A stretch of 64,000 bases of DNA from an uncultured Bacteroidia bacterium (GTDB lineage Bacteria; Bacteroidota; Bacteroidia; Bacteroidales; Prolixibacteraceae), in NCBI GenBank assembly GCA_903897145.1, contig CAIUAN010000005.1, forward strand, positions 81,421 to 145,420, read 5' to 3'. Made by a program: the position numbers and the translations under genes. The notes below the pieces were generated by a model. The model saw nothing but the letters and a program-made list of their open reading frames with translations, ran no database searches and was not told the origin of the DNA. Position 1 is the first letter of the stretch. The number at the start of each line of letters is the position of its first letter. Positions 1 through 10,010 of the stretch are shown here, in pieces.

Positions 1-106
1 AGTTAACTAGGGCATCTAGTTGTGCTAAGATTATTCCACCACCCTCATACTCGGCGACGATCGGATAGTCATTTTTTTCAAACTCCTTTTTGCTAGTTAT
101 TCCCAT
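1..106 (-). CDS. nuoB: NADH-quinone oxidoreductase subunit B, N-terminus only
   Basis: Only the first 35 codons lie in the window. The gene starts at an ATG at 106-104 and runs off the left edge. The N-terminal stretch contains GGGIILAQLDALVN, which fits the region just before the cysteine-rich iron-sulfur part of NuoB in Bacteroidota. Its start overlaps the nuoA stop by 10 bases, so the two are translationally coupled. NuoB carries the N2 cluster in the peripheral arm of complex I; that cysteine motif lies outside the window, so the call rests on the N-terminus and on position after nuoA. Confidence 0.8.
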   Translation of the reverse strand, partial: MGITSKKEFEKNDYPIVAEYEGGGIILAQLDALVN

Positions 107-447
107 CTCAAAGCATGTTTTTTCCATCCATAAAATAATCCCAATCCCAATATCGCAAAGAAGATAAGGATCTCCACAAAACCGGTCATGCCAGCTGAAC
201 GCATGACCACTGCCCAAGGAAACAGAAATATAGTTTCCACATCAAAAATGAGAAATAGGATGGCGAACAAGTAATAACCGACCGTATATTGCAACCATGT
301 ATCTCCGATGGTTTCGATACCGCATTCGTAAGGCTCAAACTTAACAGCGTTGGAAGAAGTAGGGGGAATATAGCTGGAAAAAACCATGGCTGCACCCACA
401 AGGGTTATGGCCGCTAAGAAGAATAATAAGAGTGAACTGCTTTCCAT
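97..447 (-). CDS. nuoA: NADH-quinone oxidoreductase subunit A (complex I membrane subunit)
   Basis: This 116-residue protein has the normal NuoA length and three hydrophobic helices (about residues 5-26, 55-80 and 88-107). The loop after helix 1 contains the family signature EPYECG (residues 38-43) with the conserved cysteine at 42, and FDVET follows in helix 2 (68-72). NuoA sits in the membrane arm of proton-pumping NADH dehydrogenase, next to the quinone site. It is the first gene of a nuo operon that continues with nuoB past the left edge. A TAnnTTTG box at 500-507 is the likely promoter. Confidence 0.96.
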   Translation of the reverse strand: MESSSLLLFFLAAITLVGAAMVFSSYIPPTSSNAVKFEPYECGIETIGDTWLQYTVGYYLFAILFLIFDVETIFLFPWAVVMRSAGMTGFVEILIFFAILGLGLFYGWKKHALRWE

Positions 448-499
448 TTTAAAAGTATTTAGTCACGAGAACAACTTATTTTATGCTGGAAATGATATT

Positions 500-507
500 C
501 AAAAGTA
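500..507 (-). promoter_or_regulatory. Bacteroidota -7 box upstream of nuoA
   Basis: On the minus strand this reads TACTTTTG, an exact TAnnTTTG, 53 bases before the nuoA start. A TTG at 525-523 is only 15 bases further upstream, shorter than the usual spacing, so the -33 part is weak. Confidence 0.4.
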
Positions 508-659
508 TAATATAAAACTATCCAACTCCCATTTTTTAGGACATATTACACCTATTGGGCGCTATTTATAGTTAGTATAAATCTAAACAACGACTCATAC
601 TTAACGGCCAGAACCGATAATTCAAGTCAACATAATGTTTGTCAATTCAGTAGGGAATT

Positions 660-1469
660 CTAATTGCAGATACTATAGAAATCAAGTTGCGAGTTTACGC
701 ACATCACCGATAAGTCTTGTGATTTACTGATCACTTTAATCTCGGTTAAACCAAGAAAGGAGTCCAAGAAATTAGTCTGGTAACTACCGGCGATAATGAG
801 CATTGCATTGGACTCAGATAAGGCATAAGCAAGGGACGCTTTTTGCAGTTTCCACGTTGGTGACGCACTTTGTACAACTTGAGAAGGAAAATTAAACTTA
901 TCGTAGAAACGTTGTATGGAGAAAAGATTATTCGCAACTGTAATTTGATCATTTCCTTGACCATCATTTGACAAATAAAGGTTGATTTGTGCCGCATTAT
1001 GTCGACCTAAATAGCTAGCCCAAAGAGCCAGGTCTTTACATTTCTTCATATAGCCTACTGGGACGACTATATTTTTATAGATAGGCTCAATATTCGTCTT
1101 GGCTGAAATAAATAAGAACGGGAAAGCAGCAAATTTCAAATATGGAAGTAAAATAGCAGCATTACGTTTATGGGAAACAAGAGCAAGGCACTCATATAAC
1201 TCAGCTAGGTCAGCCAAAGTTGCAATTAAGTTTTGCTTAACCACTAGGTAATGGACAATAGTGCTAGACGAAGAACTAATTTTTGAAACAATGGATTTTA
1301 ATCGATCGGAAAATCCTCTAACAATTTCGGGGTTATCATGTTCAAGCAAATGGATCAAGCACAGCTCCTTTTTTAATATTGAAGCGATTAAAAGGCCATG
1401 CAAAATAGATTCCTCCATCCCATCCCCAAAATCGCACCACACAAAAATCTTCTGTTCTCCATTTTCCAT
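660..1469 (-). CDS. Universal stress protein-like, two-domain
   Basis: This 269-residue soluble protein has no signal peptide. The second half begins with YKNIVVPVGYMKKCKDLALWAS, which has the form of the start of a Usp domain (beta strand, then a helix), and the first half (KIFVWCDFGDGMEESILHGL) looks like a degenerate first copy. Bacteroidota often have such two-domain Usp proteins. The nucleotide-binding G-x2-G-x9-G signature is not clear in either half, so binding of ATP is doubtful. It stands alone between the nuo operon and a lipoprotein gene. The family call is by fold pattern only. Confidence 0.6.
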   Translation of the reverse strand: MENGEQKIFVWCDFGDGMEESILHGLLIASILKKELCLIHLLEHDNPEIVRGFSDRLKSIVSKISSSSSTIVHYLVVKQNLIATLADLAELYECLALVSHKRNAAILLPYLKFAAFPFLFISAKTNIEPIYKNIVVPVGYMKKCKDLALWASYLGRHNAAQINLYLSNDGQGNDQITVANNLFSIQRFYDKFNFPSQVVQSASPTWKLQKASLAYALSESNAMLIIAGSYQTNFLDSFLGLTEIKVISKSQDLSVMCVNSQLDFYSICN

Positions 1470-1590
1470 TTCTCAAAAATAAGAAATTCTTATGATGACT
1501 GAATCATTGGGGGTAGAATCCATATTAAAACTAGAAATCAAGCCAAGGAAGAGTTATAGAATCATCAAAGGAATAAATTGCAACAAATAA

Positions 1591-1616
1591 AAAAGGGAGC
1601 CCTAAAGCTCCCTTTT
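1591..1616 (-). terminator. Rho-independent terminator after the TPR lipoprotein gene
   Basis: Perfect 10-bp stem (AAAAGGGAGC / GCTCCCTTTT) with a 6-base loop, followed on the minus strand by TTATTTG. It lies 26 bases beyond the stop of the gene at 1642-3399. Confidence 0.85.
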
Positions 1617-1641
1617 CAATATACTTAAGAAGTAAATGTTC

Positions 1642-3399
1642 TTATTTTAACAAATCTTTGAAGTTTTGATCATTTGCAAATTTTGCAAATTCAAGATCAG
1701 TTTTTGCTAATTCCTTGTAAGCTGCATCTTTCTTGATAGCGTTACCAAGATTTTCAACTAAAGTTGAAGATTTAGCGGTACGAGCTGCAATAACAGCTTT
1801 AAGATAAGCGATACGGGCAGTTTCTGTTTTAGCTGCATTCAATGTGCGTAATGCACCATTGTTGTCATTATTTAGTAATTGAGCTAAAGCATAATTAGCT
1901 GTATTCTGAGAATCATCAGAAAGATATTTAACTGCAGTTTCATATTGACCTTGGATGATCTTAACGATTCCAAGATTATCGTGAACTTCATTACCTGCTC
2001 CTGTTGCGCCACCGAAAAGTTCTTCAGCCTTAGCTAAATTAACTTTCTGAAGTTCAACACAACCTAGGTTATTCTGTACGATAGGATTTTTAGGATCAAG
2101 CTTGTCAGCTTTCTCGAATTGAGCAGCTGCACCAGCAAAATCACCTAAACCAAATTCAACACTACCTAAGTTATTGTAACCTCTCCAGTCGTCAGCATAA
2201 ATTTTAGTGTAGCTAGTGAAGATTGTTTTTTGAACTTGTGGATTGGTTGTAAGTGTAGCCGCATAGAGCAATTCAGCTTGGTTTAATTTAGCTGGATCGC
2301 TCAGTGCAAGAGCACTAATTTCTGCATCGGTACGTCCGATTAGATCAACAGAAGCGGTGATCTTTGCACGACGAAGTTTAGGTAAAATTTCACTTGCTAC
2401 AGCAGTGAAAGAAGATGAAAGATTTTTAATCTCACGCTCACGAACTTCAGGATCAGCATACATTGAAAGTACACGTAGAATTAATTCTTTATCTTGAATT
2501 GATGATTTGCTCATTAATTCTTTAAATCCATCCCAGTCTTCTGGAGTATATTTTGTTGAGACAGCAGTCTTAACTTTATTCTTAGTAAGGTCTTTTTGAA
2601 TAACCTTTGAAGAAGTACCTTGACGTTTTTGAGAAAGACCAGTATTAAAATCTAACTTACCATCTGGTGATGCATAAGCTGAAACTTCAATGCCTTTAAG
2701 CTCTTTACGATCAGCCTTGTAAGCATCAGCAACATAAGCGCTCAATTCTTTTAGCTCTTTTTTGCTTAACTCTTTGCCGCGAATTTCAGAACTATTAATC
2801 AAATAGATTAGATCAGCAACATATTTATCTGGCACAACACGTTGGTATTTATCGATTGTTGGATCGTAGATGCCAGTTGTATTTTTTCTCTTTTGGAAAC
2901 CTAGAATAGACAATGGGCTATTATCAACTAGCGTGCTAGTTGCGTTAACACCAGTTGCGATTTTAATTGGATCAAAATCTAACGATCTTTTTCCTTTGGT
3001 TGCATGTATCTTTAAAATAAGGTCTGATTTGCGCATATCGCTAGTAAATGGAACTGATCCTTTGTAAGAAACACTACCACCAGTAGAATAGCTAATCACC
3101 TTATTGTTAGCCTTAACAGACTCACCTTGTAAGGTATACGACTCATATACTTTCTCTCCAGTAGCAGTTTTTAAAACTGGAGTTGCAACAATGGTTGCTT
3201 TTTTCAAGAAGTATTTAGCAGGAATACGTCCTTGTAGCGAAACATCAACATTGTTGTTACGAACATCAAGAACTTCAGGAACTACAGAATAGCCTACTTT
3301 CCCGGCATTTTTTTTCATTTTTTTCAGGGAAGCACAGCTCATAATAACCGCGGCGCTAAAAATGAATAAAACCAAATAACTAATTTTTAAATTTCTCAT
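1642..3399 (-). CDS. TPR lipoprotein with an OmpA-like motif
   Basis: A 585-residue protein with an N-terminal membrane segment and a lipobox ending at Cys22 (VIMSC), so probably lipid-anchored. Residues 25-190 look beta-rich and match nothing I know. Around 238-260 the stretch SAYASPDGKLDFNTGLSQKR resembles the peptidoglycan-binding OmpA motif (Y-x-S-x-x-G-x4-N-x2-LS-x2-R). Residues about 395-530 form TPR repeats (for example YNNLGSVEFGLGDFAGAAAQFEKA). The combination suggests an envelope scaffold that holds on to the cell wall. It has its own promoter box (3450-3457) and terminator (1591-1616), so it is a single-gene unit. The function is unknown. Confidence 0.75.
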   Translation of the reverse strand: MRNLKISYLVLFIFSAAVIMSCASLKKMKKNAGKVGYSVVPEVLDVRNNNVDVSLQGRIPAKYFLKKATIVATPVLKTATGEKVYESYTLQGESVKANNKVISYSTGGSVSYKGSVPFTSDMRKSDLILKIHATKGKRSLDFDPIKIATGVNATSTLVDNSPLSILGFQKRKNTTGIYDPTIDKYQRVVPDKYVADLIYLINSSEIRGKELSKKELKELSAYVADAYKADRKELKGIEVSAYASPDGKLDFNTGLSQKRQGTSSKVIQKDLTKNKVKTAVSTKYTPEDWDGFKELMSKSSIQDKELILRVLSMYADPEVREREIKNLSSSFTAVASEILPKLRRAKITASVDLIGRTDAEISALALSDPAKLNQAELLYAATLTTNPQVQKTIFTSYTKIYADDWRGYNNLGSVEFGLGDFAGAAAQFEKADKLDPKNPIVQNNLGCVELQKVNLAKAEELFGGATGAGNEVHDNLGIVKIIQGQYETAVKYLSDDSQNTANYALAQLLNNDNNGALRTLNAAKTETARIAYLKAVIAARTAKSSTLVENLGNAIKKDAAYKELAKTDLEFAKFANDQNFKDLLK

Positions 3400-3791
3400 T
3401 ACAGTAATTGATTGGTAAATGAACTGTTAGTTTTTTATTGCTTTAGCTGCAAAAGTACAACCTTTTAGTGTGATAAAAAATATTTTATTACAAAAATTAA
3501 CAAAAAAAAAATAGCAAAAACCAATTAACATAACTATGCTGCAGCAGAAAGGTTTAAAATGCTTATTTTCAATTATTTAAATTCAATATGTAAGGTATTA
3601 AAATGTCATTAATCATGCAAACAAACAAAACCTACAGAACATAATATTCTAAATAACTCAATCATTAATCAGTTCAATAAATGGGTTTAAAGTTTTCGTC
3701 CAACTAAATTATCTTTTGAAAATTATTTTAAGAAGAAAAAATGCGAACCAAAGAGTTCGCAGAAAGAATTTCGATCCTCAAAATACAATAA
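3400..3791. other. AT-rich intergenic region, promoter of the TPR lipoprotein
   Basis: This 390-base stretch separates the pnp terminator from the lipoprotein gene. It is very AT-rich with A and T runs. The only signal I can support is the -7 box at 3450-3457. I see no small ORF or RNA gene. Confidence 0.5.
3450..3457 (-). promoter_or_regulatory. Bacteroidota -7 box upstream of the TPR lipoprotein
   Basis: The minus strand reads TACTTTTGCA, an exact TAnnTTTG followed by the common CA, 51 bases before the ATG. No TTG lies at the -33 distance. Confidence 0.5.
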
Positions 3792-3820
3792 AAAAATGCT
3801 CGGAATTTCCGAGCATTTTT
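3792..3820 (-). terminator. Rho-independent terminator after pnp
   Basis: A 12-bp perfect stem (AAAAATGCTCGG / CCGAGCATTTTT) with a 5-base loop directly abuts the pnp stop codon at 3821. The minus strand continues with T residues. Confidence 0.88.
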
Positions 3821-6043
3821 TTATTCTTGATTTGGTTTCTTGAGTGAGTGCGTATGACTTGGTTCTCTGTCACCACGATCGGGACGAGGACCACGATCGC
3901 CACGGTCTCCACTTTCAATATAACCTTCAGGTTTTGGAAGTAATACCTTACGCGACAATTTCAACTTACCAGAACGTTGATCAACTTCAAGAAGTTTAAC
4001 ATCGATAATATCACCTACCTTAAGAACGCTTTCAGGGTTTTCGATTCTCTTCCAATCGATTTCTGAGACATGCAGTAGACCTTCTTTACCAGGCATAATT
4101 TCAATAAATGCACCAAACTGAACGATTGATTTAACCTTACCACTGTAGGTCTCGCCTACTTCTGGAAGTGCGACAATAGCGCGAATCCGTGCAATTGCAG
4201 CATCGATAGCGTCCTTGTCAGGAGCACTAATCTCAATCTTACCTTGGTCATCAACCTCCTCAATAGCAATGGTTGCTTTTGTATCGGCTTGTATTTGTTG
4301 AATGATCTTTCCACCAGGACCGATCACAGGACCAATCATATCTTTAGGAATCATCATTGTAACGATTCTTGGAACATTTGATTTGTAATCTTCACGAGGT
4401 GCGCTAATCACTTCTAGCAGTTTATCTAGAATATGAGCTCTTCCCTCTTTAGCTTGCTGAAGAGCTTTAGACATCACTTCATAAGACAACCCGTCAACTT
4501 TGATATCCATCTGAGTTGCAGTAATCCCTTTTGTGGTACCGGTAACTTTAAAGTCCATATCACCTAAATGATCTTCATCACCTAAGATATCAGAAAGAAC
4601 AGCAAATTTATCAGAACCCTTATCGGTAATAAGTCCCATTGCTATACCTGAAACAGGTCTTTTTAATTGGATACCGGCATCAAGCATAGCCATCGTTCCA
4701 GCACAAACAGTTGCCATTGAAGACGAACCATTTGATTCTAAAATATCAGATACTACACGAACGATGTAAGGAAATCCTTCTGGGATCATCTTTTTCAATC
4801 CACGATGAGCTAAGTTACCATGACCAATCTCGCGACGAGAAAGTCCACGTCCAACTTTTGCTTCACCAGTACTAAACGATGGGAAATTATAATGTAGCAA
4901 GAAACGCTCTTTGCCTTTAAAGGTTACATTATCAATGATTTTCTCATCCATTTTTGTTCCTAGCGTTACACTAGTAAGCGACTGAGTTTCACCACGTGTA
5001 AAGATAGCAGAACCGTGAGAGCCCGGAAGGTAAGATACCTCACCCCAGATTGGTCTGATTTGAGTGGTTGTACGACCGTCTAAACGAATGCCGTCATCCA
5101 AAATCATACGTCTCATCGCCTCTTTCTCAACATCATGATAATATCTGCTTATCAAATTTTTATTGATCTCTGACGACTCTTTACCTTCGCTATAAGCAAC
5201 AATAAATTCAGCTTTAATGTTAGCAAATGAGCTAACGCGAAGATGTTTATCATTAATTAATGCACGAGCAGTGTCGTAAGCTTTCTGATAAGTTTCTTTC
5301 CAGATTAGTTCACGTAGAACTTCATCATTTTGCTCATGGCAATATTCACGTTTCTTAACGCCAACAGCGGCAGCTAATTCTTCTTGAACTTTACAATGAA
5401 CCTTAATATTATCGTGTGCAAACTTGATAGCAGCTAACATTTCCTCTTCAGAAACTTCGTCCATCTCCCCTTCAACCATCATGATGTTGTCGAAAGATGC
5501 ACCAACCATAATATCGATATCCGCTTTTGCTAATTGCTCTGCAGATGGGTTGATCATAAACTCTCCATCGATACGACAAACACGAACTTCAGAAATTGGA
5601 CCATTAAATGGCACATCTGAAACGGCAATAGCTGCAGAAGCGGCTAGACCGGCCAAACAATCTGGCATTTCATTTTTACTAGAAGAGATCAAAGAGATCA
5701 TCACGACTGTCTCAGCATGATAATTATCAGGGAAAAGTGGACGTAAAACACGGTCCACTAAACGTGCAGTTAGAATTTCATCATCCGAAGGACGACTCTC
5801 TCTTTTTAGAAATCCGCCAGGAAATCTTCCTGCAGCAGAATACTTTTCACGATAGTCAACAGAAAGAGGCATGAAATCAATGTTCTCAGCGGCTTCTGTT
5901 GCAGAAACAACAGTAGCTAACAACATGGTATCACCCATCTTTACAACAACTGAACCATCGGCTTGTTTGGCCAACTTCCCAGTTTCGATACTAATCGTAC
6001 GTCCATCGCCTAGATCAATAGTCTTATTAACAGCTTTGTACAT
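3821..6043 (-). CDS. pnp: Polyribonucleotide nucleotidyltransferase (PNPase)
   Basis: This 740-residue protein is full length. It has two RNase PH domains (about 10-140 and 320-500), the catalytic stretch [11 protein letters not shown] in the second, a KH domain with GPVIGPGGK (about 555-615) and an S1 domain (about 625-695). A charged [12 protein letters not shown] tail of about 35 residues ends it. PNPase degrades RNA 3' to 5' using phosphate. It follows rpsO, the same order as in many bacteria. A terminator separates the two, and I see no -7 box in the 60-base gap, so pnp may depend on readthrough from rpsO. Confidence 0.98.
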   Translation of the reverse strand: MYKAVNKTIDLGDGRTISIETGKLAKQADGSVVVKMGDTMLLATVVSATEAAENIDFMPLSVDYREKYSAAGRFPGGFLKRESRPSDDEILTARLVDRVLRPLFPDNYHAETVVMISLISSSKNEMPDCLAGLAASAAIAVSDVPFNGPISEVRVCRIDGEFMINPSAEQLAKADIDIMVGASFDNIMMVEGEMDEVSEEEMLAAIKFAHDNIKVHCKVQEELAAAVGVKKREYCHEQNDEVLRELIWKETYQKAYDTARALINDKHLRVSSFANIKAEFIVAYSEGKESSEINKNLISRYYHDVEKEAMRRMILDDGIRLDGRTTTQIRPIWGEVSYLPGSHGSAIFTRGETQSLTSVTLGTKMDEKIIDNVTFKGKERFLLHYNFPSFSTGEAKVGRGLSRREIGHGNLAHRGLKKMIPEGFPYIVRVVSDILESNGSSSMATVCAGTMAMLDAGIQLKRPVSGIAMGLITDKGSDKFAVLSDILGDEDHLGDMDFKVTGTTKGITATQMDIKVDGLSYEVMSKALQQAKEGRAHILDKLLEVISAPREDYKSNVPRIVTMMIPKDMIGPVIGPGGKIIQQIQADTKATIAIEEVDDQGKIEISAPDKDAIDAAIARIRAIVALPEVGETYSGKVKSIVQFGAFIEIMPGKEGLLHVSEIDWKRIENPESVLKVGDIIDVKLLEVDQRSGKLKLSRKVLLPKPEGYIESGDRGDRGPRPDRGDREPSHTHSLKKPNQE

Positions 6044-6103
6044 AATTTAAAAAAATAATTTCATTAATACTAGAAACAAATGGGTGGGGCTTTAAATAGT
6101 TAA

Positions 6104-6131
6104 AAAAAGGCAATTCGAAAATTGCCTTTTT
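6104..6131 (-). terminator. Terminator between rpsO and pnp
   Basis: A 12-bp stem (AAAAAGGCAATT / AATTGCCTTTTT) with a CGAA tetraloop lies 8 bases after the rpsO stop, followed by T residues on the minus strand. It could act as an attenuator for pnp. Confidence 0.85.
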
Positions 6132-6138
6132 AAGATCT

Positions 6139-6408
6139 TTATTTACGAAGATTAAGTTCTTTAATAATAGCACGATAACGATCAATATGCTTTCTTTTAA
6201 GATAATCTAGTAATGAACGACGTTTACCAACTAAACTAATCAATGCACGTTGAGTACCGTAATCCTTCTTGTTAAGTTTCAAATGCTCCGTAAGGTGACT
6301 AATACGGAAAGAGAAAAGTGCAATCTGTCCTTCTGCTGAGCCAGTGTTGGTGGCAACAGCGCCATGCTGAGCAAAAATCTCTTGTTTTTTTTCTGAAGTT
6401 AAATACAT
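6139..6408 (-). CDS. rpsO: 30S ribosomal protein S15 (uS15)
   Basis: At 89 residues this has the exact family length. It contains GSAEGQIALFSFRISHLTEHLK and the highly conserved RRSLLDYLKRK near the C-terminus. S15 binds the central domain of 16S rRNA early in 30S assembly. It is transcribed ahead of pnp, with a -7 box at 6495-6502 and a hairpin after the stop. Confidence 0.98.
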   Translation of the reverse strand: MYLTSEKKQEIFAQHGAVATNTGSAEGQIALFSFRISHLTEHLKLNKKDYGTQRALISLVGKRRSLLDYLKRKHIDRYRAIIKELNLRK

Positions 6409-6494
6409 TTTTTATAAAATTAAAATGATACAATTATTGCGCCGCAGTATTCGAGTTCGATGACAACGGATCAACATTAATTAAAAATTCGCCA

Positions 6495-6502
6495 CAAAGG
6501 TA
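6495..6502 (-). promoter_or_regulatory. Bacteroidota -7 box upstream of rpsO
   Basis: The minus strand reads TACCTTTG (exact TAnnTTTG), 87 bases before the rpsO ATG, which leaves a leader of roughly 80 bases. No clear -33 TTG. Confidence 0.5.
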
Positions 6503-6656
6503 AGAAATAATCTTTTAAATACCACGCTGACATTGATTTAATTACTAGTGCAATCCACTAACAATAATTAAGATTCACCAATTCCATCCCAAGGAATAGT
6601 CTGCAAGGGGTGCAACTCAATTTCAATTTTAAATATTCGACACTATAATATGTATT

Positions 6657-7934
6657 TCAGGTTGGGTCGTGAAGGACTAATTTATGTCCAATCGTGCATT
6701 CCAAACACCGACGCTTCTCACAATAGCTATGTTGCAGCTGCAGCAAGGCCTGCGACTCTAAGGCGTTTGAGGCTACAACTCCAGCTAAGGCCCACTTTCT
6801 AATCCATTGATTTTTTTCGGCAGGCATATTCTCTAATATCTCCAGTGCTCGATCTTTTAGAAATAACTGCTGTTGACGCTCGCCATACAGAAAATAGAAA
6901 GGAACTAATACATTAATCACCACAAGATGAAAAATTTGACTTCCAAAGACTTTTCTCTTGTAGCCAGACAAAACATTAAAACGATAGTGGGTATTCCAAT
7001 ACTCAGAAGCAGACAAGGAGAATAAATGACTTAAATCAGAATAATTAGCTGTATCCACCACAACCGAAAACAGACCTTGAGTAAGGTATAATAGGGACGC
7101 AAATTGGGCGATTCGAATAGTCGGAAAATTCATTGGATGCATGCGCATAAACTTCCAAAGATGCCCTGCGATAGGTTTTAAATGATATTTTAAAGCTAAG
7201 AAATCATACTCCTTTTTTAGTTCTATCACATATTCATCTAGAAATAGAGCATCTTCCAGCATCCCAGCTTGACCAAATAGCAGTGCTTCCAATTGGAACA
7301 TCGAATGGATATGGTGTGCAATAATTCGCTGAGGCAATGATCGGATCAGCATCTCAAATGGAAGTGAATTCTGAGTTAACCCAAATCCCCGAGCGAGCAA
7401 AATATAAAATGTTTCATTCCAATCATACTTAGTCTCTTCGAGGATTTTTGTCACACCCTCCACTTTCGCTACCAACCGCTCTATTAAGATGCCATTGAGA
7501 AAAAACTTGATTCGAAAAGGATCGACTTGATAAAGTTTAGAGGCGCATCCAATCCAATCGTGGCTTTTGGTAAGCAATTCATAATTATGTGCAATCCATT
7601 CAGGCCATTTAATCAGAAATACCGGAATTACAGCTCCCAAATCAGTCATCACTTCTGCATCGTCAAGTGCCACCACATGAAGAATGGTATTTCGATAACT
7701 AGGATCACTCTGATGACCATGCCTATTCCAGTCGGAAGCTTTCAGGTGAATCTCAACATTGCCAGCCCAAAAGGTAACTCCAATCCGAATCCGAGCATCA
7801 AAAAAATCAGGTCCTGCATGCGTATTATGACGACCAGGATGGATGATCTGAATGGGCTCACCCTCTTGGGTCCAAAGAGTATCGGTCTGAAATAATTTAT
7901 TCTCCCAAATAAAATGAAGAAAATTCTCTTTCAT
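6657..7934 (-). CDS. DUF2851 family protein
   Basis: This 425-residue protein matches the DUF2851 pattern common in Bacteroidota: an N-terminal FLHFIWENKLF, then HPGRHNTHAGPDFFDARI and GNVEIHLKASDW, and a C-terminal cysteine cluster (CEKRRCLECTIGH) that could bind metal. No function is established for the family. It is the third gene of a minus-strand run after the M16 protease and the O-methyltransferase, with a 78-base gap before it. It has no signal peptide, so it is probably cytosolic. Confidence 0.85.
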   Translation of the reverse strand: MKENFLHFIWENKLFQTDTLWTQEGEPIQIIHPGRHNTHAGPDFFDARIRIGVTFWAGNVEIHLKASDWNRHGHQSDPSYRNTILHVVALDDAEVMTDLGAVIPVFLIKWPEWIAHNYELLTKSHDWIGCASKLYQVDPFRIKFFLNGILIERLVAKVEGVTKILEETKYDWNETFYILLARGFGLTQNSLPFEMLIRSLPQRIIAHHIHSMFQLEALLFGQAGMLEDALFLDEYVIELKKEYDFLALKYHLKPIAGHLWKFMRMHPMNFPTIRIAQFASLLYLTQGLFSVVVDTANYSDLSHLFSLSASEYWNTHYRFNVLSGYKRKVFGSQIFHLVVINVLVPFYFLYGERQQQLFLKDRALEILENMPAEKNQWIRKWALAGVVASNALESQALLQLQHSYCEKRRCLECTIGHKLVLHDPT

Positions 7935-8012
7935 GTATTGAGGCTACGTATAGTGAAATATACGCTTTAAAAAGGAGAAAAAAGAGGAATGGAATCAGTC
8001 GATAGCGAACCG

Positions 8013-8660
8013 CTACTCAGAGATCTTGCGTAATACGGTAATCCCATCGCGTACGGGAATCATAAAGGGCTCAACCCGTGGATCGTCTTTAACGAAATCA
8101 TTAAACAACATAATCCCTAATGTCTGTTCATCGGTTGGAAGAACTTCTTGAACGACCTTGCCAGCCCATAGGGTGTTGTCGGCTAATATCACCCCACCAA
8201 CTCTAACCTTGTGAAATACTAGATGGTAGTGCTCGAGGTATTTCCGTTTATCCGCATCGATAAAAACAAGGTCAAATGACTCATTGAGTTTTGGAATAAC
8301 ATCAGTGGCATCGCCAATATGTTGAATAATTTGCTTGCGCAAGCCAGACTCCTCAATAAACGAAGATGCCAAGCTTTCAAGTTCATCGTTTAATTCAATG
8401 GTATGCAAGAGGCCATTCTTGGATAAGCCGGCAGCCAGACACAAGGCAGAGTAACCAGTGTAAGTGCCTATTTCCAAGATTCGACTCGGAGAAATCAATT
8501 TACTAAGCATCGTTAACAAGGAGCCCTGTAGGTGACCTGAACACATTCGACCATTAACCATGCTCAAATGCGTTTGTCGGTAAAGACGAGCCATCATTGG
8601 GGTCTCTTCAACGATATGCGACAGCAGGTATTGCTCTAATGCCTTGTCAATTTTCATCAC
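8013..8660 (-). CDS. Class I SAM-dependent O-methyltransferase
   Basis: At 215 residues this has the size of the caffeoyl-CoA/catechol O-methyltransferase family. The SAM-binding motif ILEIGTYTGYS is near residue 60, and the metal/active-site stretch VFIDADKRKYLEHY is near 130. The upstream M16 peptidase gene stops 1 base before this start, so the two are co-transcribed. The physiological substrate cannot be told from the sequence; bacterial members methylate catechol-like compounds. Confidence 0.88.
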   Translation of the reverse strand: MMKIDKALEQYLLSHIVEETPMMARLYRQTHLSMVNGRMCSGHLQGSLLTMLSKLISPSRILEIGTYTGYSALCLAAGLSKNGLLHTIELNDELESLASSFIEESGLRKQIIQHIGDATDVIPKLNESFDLVFIDADKRKYLEHYHLVFHKVRVGGVILADNTLWAGKVVQEVLPTDEQTLGIMLFNDFVKDDPRVEPFMIPVRDGITVLRKISE

Positions 8661-8661
8661 T

Positions 8662-9882
8662 CTATTTATAAATCAGCATGGACAATTTCTCAAAGTCCAA
8701 AATTTCATTGGCAATATCTCGAAGCAGAGCAGGAGTAATAGCCTCAATTTTCTGATAGATCACATCCAGACCATCCATTTTATTGTAGATCAAAAAACTT
8801 TTACCGAGTGTCAGCATTAAATCTTCATGATTCTCTTGCGACATCGCAAGTTGACCAATCAGCTGTCTTTTGGCCTTTCCGATTTGAAGTCCACCCAAGA
8901 GTTTCTCTTGCAAGATCCTGATCTCTTTTTTAATCAAGGATAAGGCTTTCCCCATATTTACTTTATCGGTTCCAAAATAGATCGTAATCGTTCCCGTATC
9001 GGAATAAGCGGCATAGGCCGACTCGAGGTTATAGGCAATTCCATTTCGCTCCCGTAAGGCAAGGTTAAGACGAGAATTACCAGATTGGCCAGCCAGAATA
9101 CTATTCAAAAGAACCAGGCCAATTCTATTTTCATGCAATACATCGTAGGCGAGTCCACCAAGAATACAATGCGATTGAAAAGTGTCTTTCTCAACCGTCT
9201 TAATCTTTGCCGCATTGCTTGTAAACTTATCCCGTGAAAAAGATCGAGTATTTTGAGGCAAAGCACTAAAGTAGCGGTTTACCAACTGGTAAAATCGCTT
9301 ACCTGTGATCTTACCTACAGAGCAAATAACGATTTGATCAGTATTATAGTTACGAAGCATAAAACGCTGGATATCTTCCCGCGAAAATGACTTAACCAAT
9401 TCGGGAGTGCCCAAAATATTACGACCGATGGCGTGACCTTCAAAGATGAGCTCTTCGAACTCATCAAAAATTAGCTCGGAGGGTGAGTCGTTGTAGGAAT
9501 TTATCTCATCGATGATGACATCTTTTTCCTTCCTTAATTCCGACTCAGGAAAGGTGCTATGAATCAAGATGTCGCTAAACAGCTCAATCGTTCTTTGGTA
9601 ATATTCCGATAAAAAGCTAGCATGGATGGCGGTCTCTTCTTTTGTTGTATAGGCATTGAGTTCCCCGCCAATATCTTCCAATCGACTTAAGATATGAAAT
9701 GATTTGCGTTTCTTGGTCCCTTTAAAAATGGTGTGCTCAATAAAATGTGCCAAACCTTGTTCCGACGACTGCTCATCTCTCGAACCGGTATTAATGACGA
9801 CCCCACAGTGAGCCACAGGTGAATCAATCGACTGATGCACTAGACGTATTCCGTTAGGTAATTGAGCAGAGAAATATTCCAT
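8662..9882 (-). CDS. M16 family zinc peptidase
   Basis: This 406-residue protein has the inverted zinc motif HFIEH (46-50) and the third zinc ligand Glu126 exactly 76 residues after the second histidine, inside KDVIIDEINSYND. The second M16 half follows (about 165-350). This is the single-chain processing-peptidase type (mitochondrial MPP-beta, Bacillus MlpA). No signal peptide is visible. It is the first gene of the unit with the O-methyltransferase and DUF2851, with a -7 box at 9914-9921. Confidence 0.93.
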   Translation of the reverse strand: MEYFSAQLPNGIRLVHQSIDSPVAHCGVVINTGSRDEQSSEQGLAHFIEHTIFKGTKKRKSFHILSRLEDIGGELNAYTTKEETAIHASFLSEYYQRTIELFSDILIHSTFPESELRKEKDVIIDEINSYNDSPSELIFDEFEELIFEGHAIGRNILGTPELVKSFSREDIQRFMLRNYNTDQIVICSVGKITGKRFYQLVNRYFSALPQNTRSFSRDKFTSNAAKIKTVEKDTFQSHCILGGLAYDVLHENRIGLVLLNSILAGQSGNSRLNLALRERNGIAYNLESAYAAYSDTGTITIYFGTDKVNMGKALSLIKKEIRILQEKLLGGLQIGKAKRQLIGQLAMSQENHEDLMLTLGKSFLIYNKMDGLDVIYQKIEAITPALLRDIANEILDFEKLSMLIYK

Positions 9883-9913
9883 TAATTCAATTTGAACAAG
9901 GTGTAAAAGTATT

Positions 9914-9921
9914 CAAAATTA
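9914..9921 (-). promoter_or_regulatory. Bacteroidota -7 box upstream of the M16 peptidase
   Basis: The minus strand reads TAATTTTG (exact TAnnTTTG), 32 bases before the ATG. A TTG at 9948-9946 lies 24 bases further up, slightly long for -33. Confidence 0.45.
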
Positions 9922-10010
9922 CTTTCTGATCGGCAGTTTAGCTTTCAATTTATTTCCGGCTTCAGCAAATAAGACGGATGTAACTTTTTCTATTTTTTTT
10001 CAGTCATTGC

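Noticed and set aside
1474..1481. TATTTTTG on the minus strand, 4 bases before the Usp-like gene
   Set aside because: It matches TAnnTTTG but would give a leaderless mRNA. There is no -33 element and the region is AT-rich, so chance is likely.
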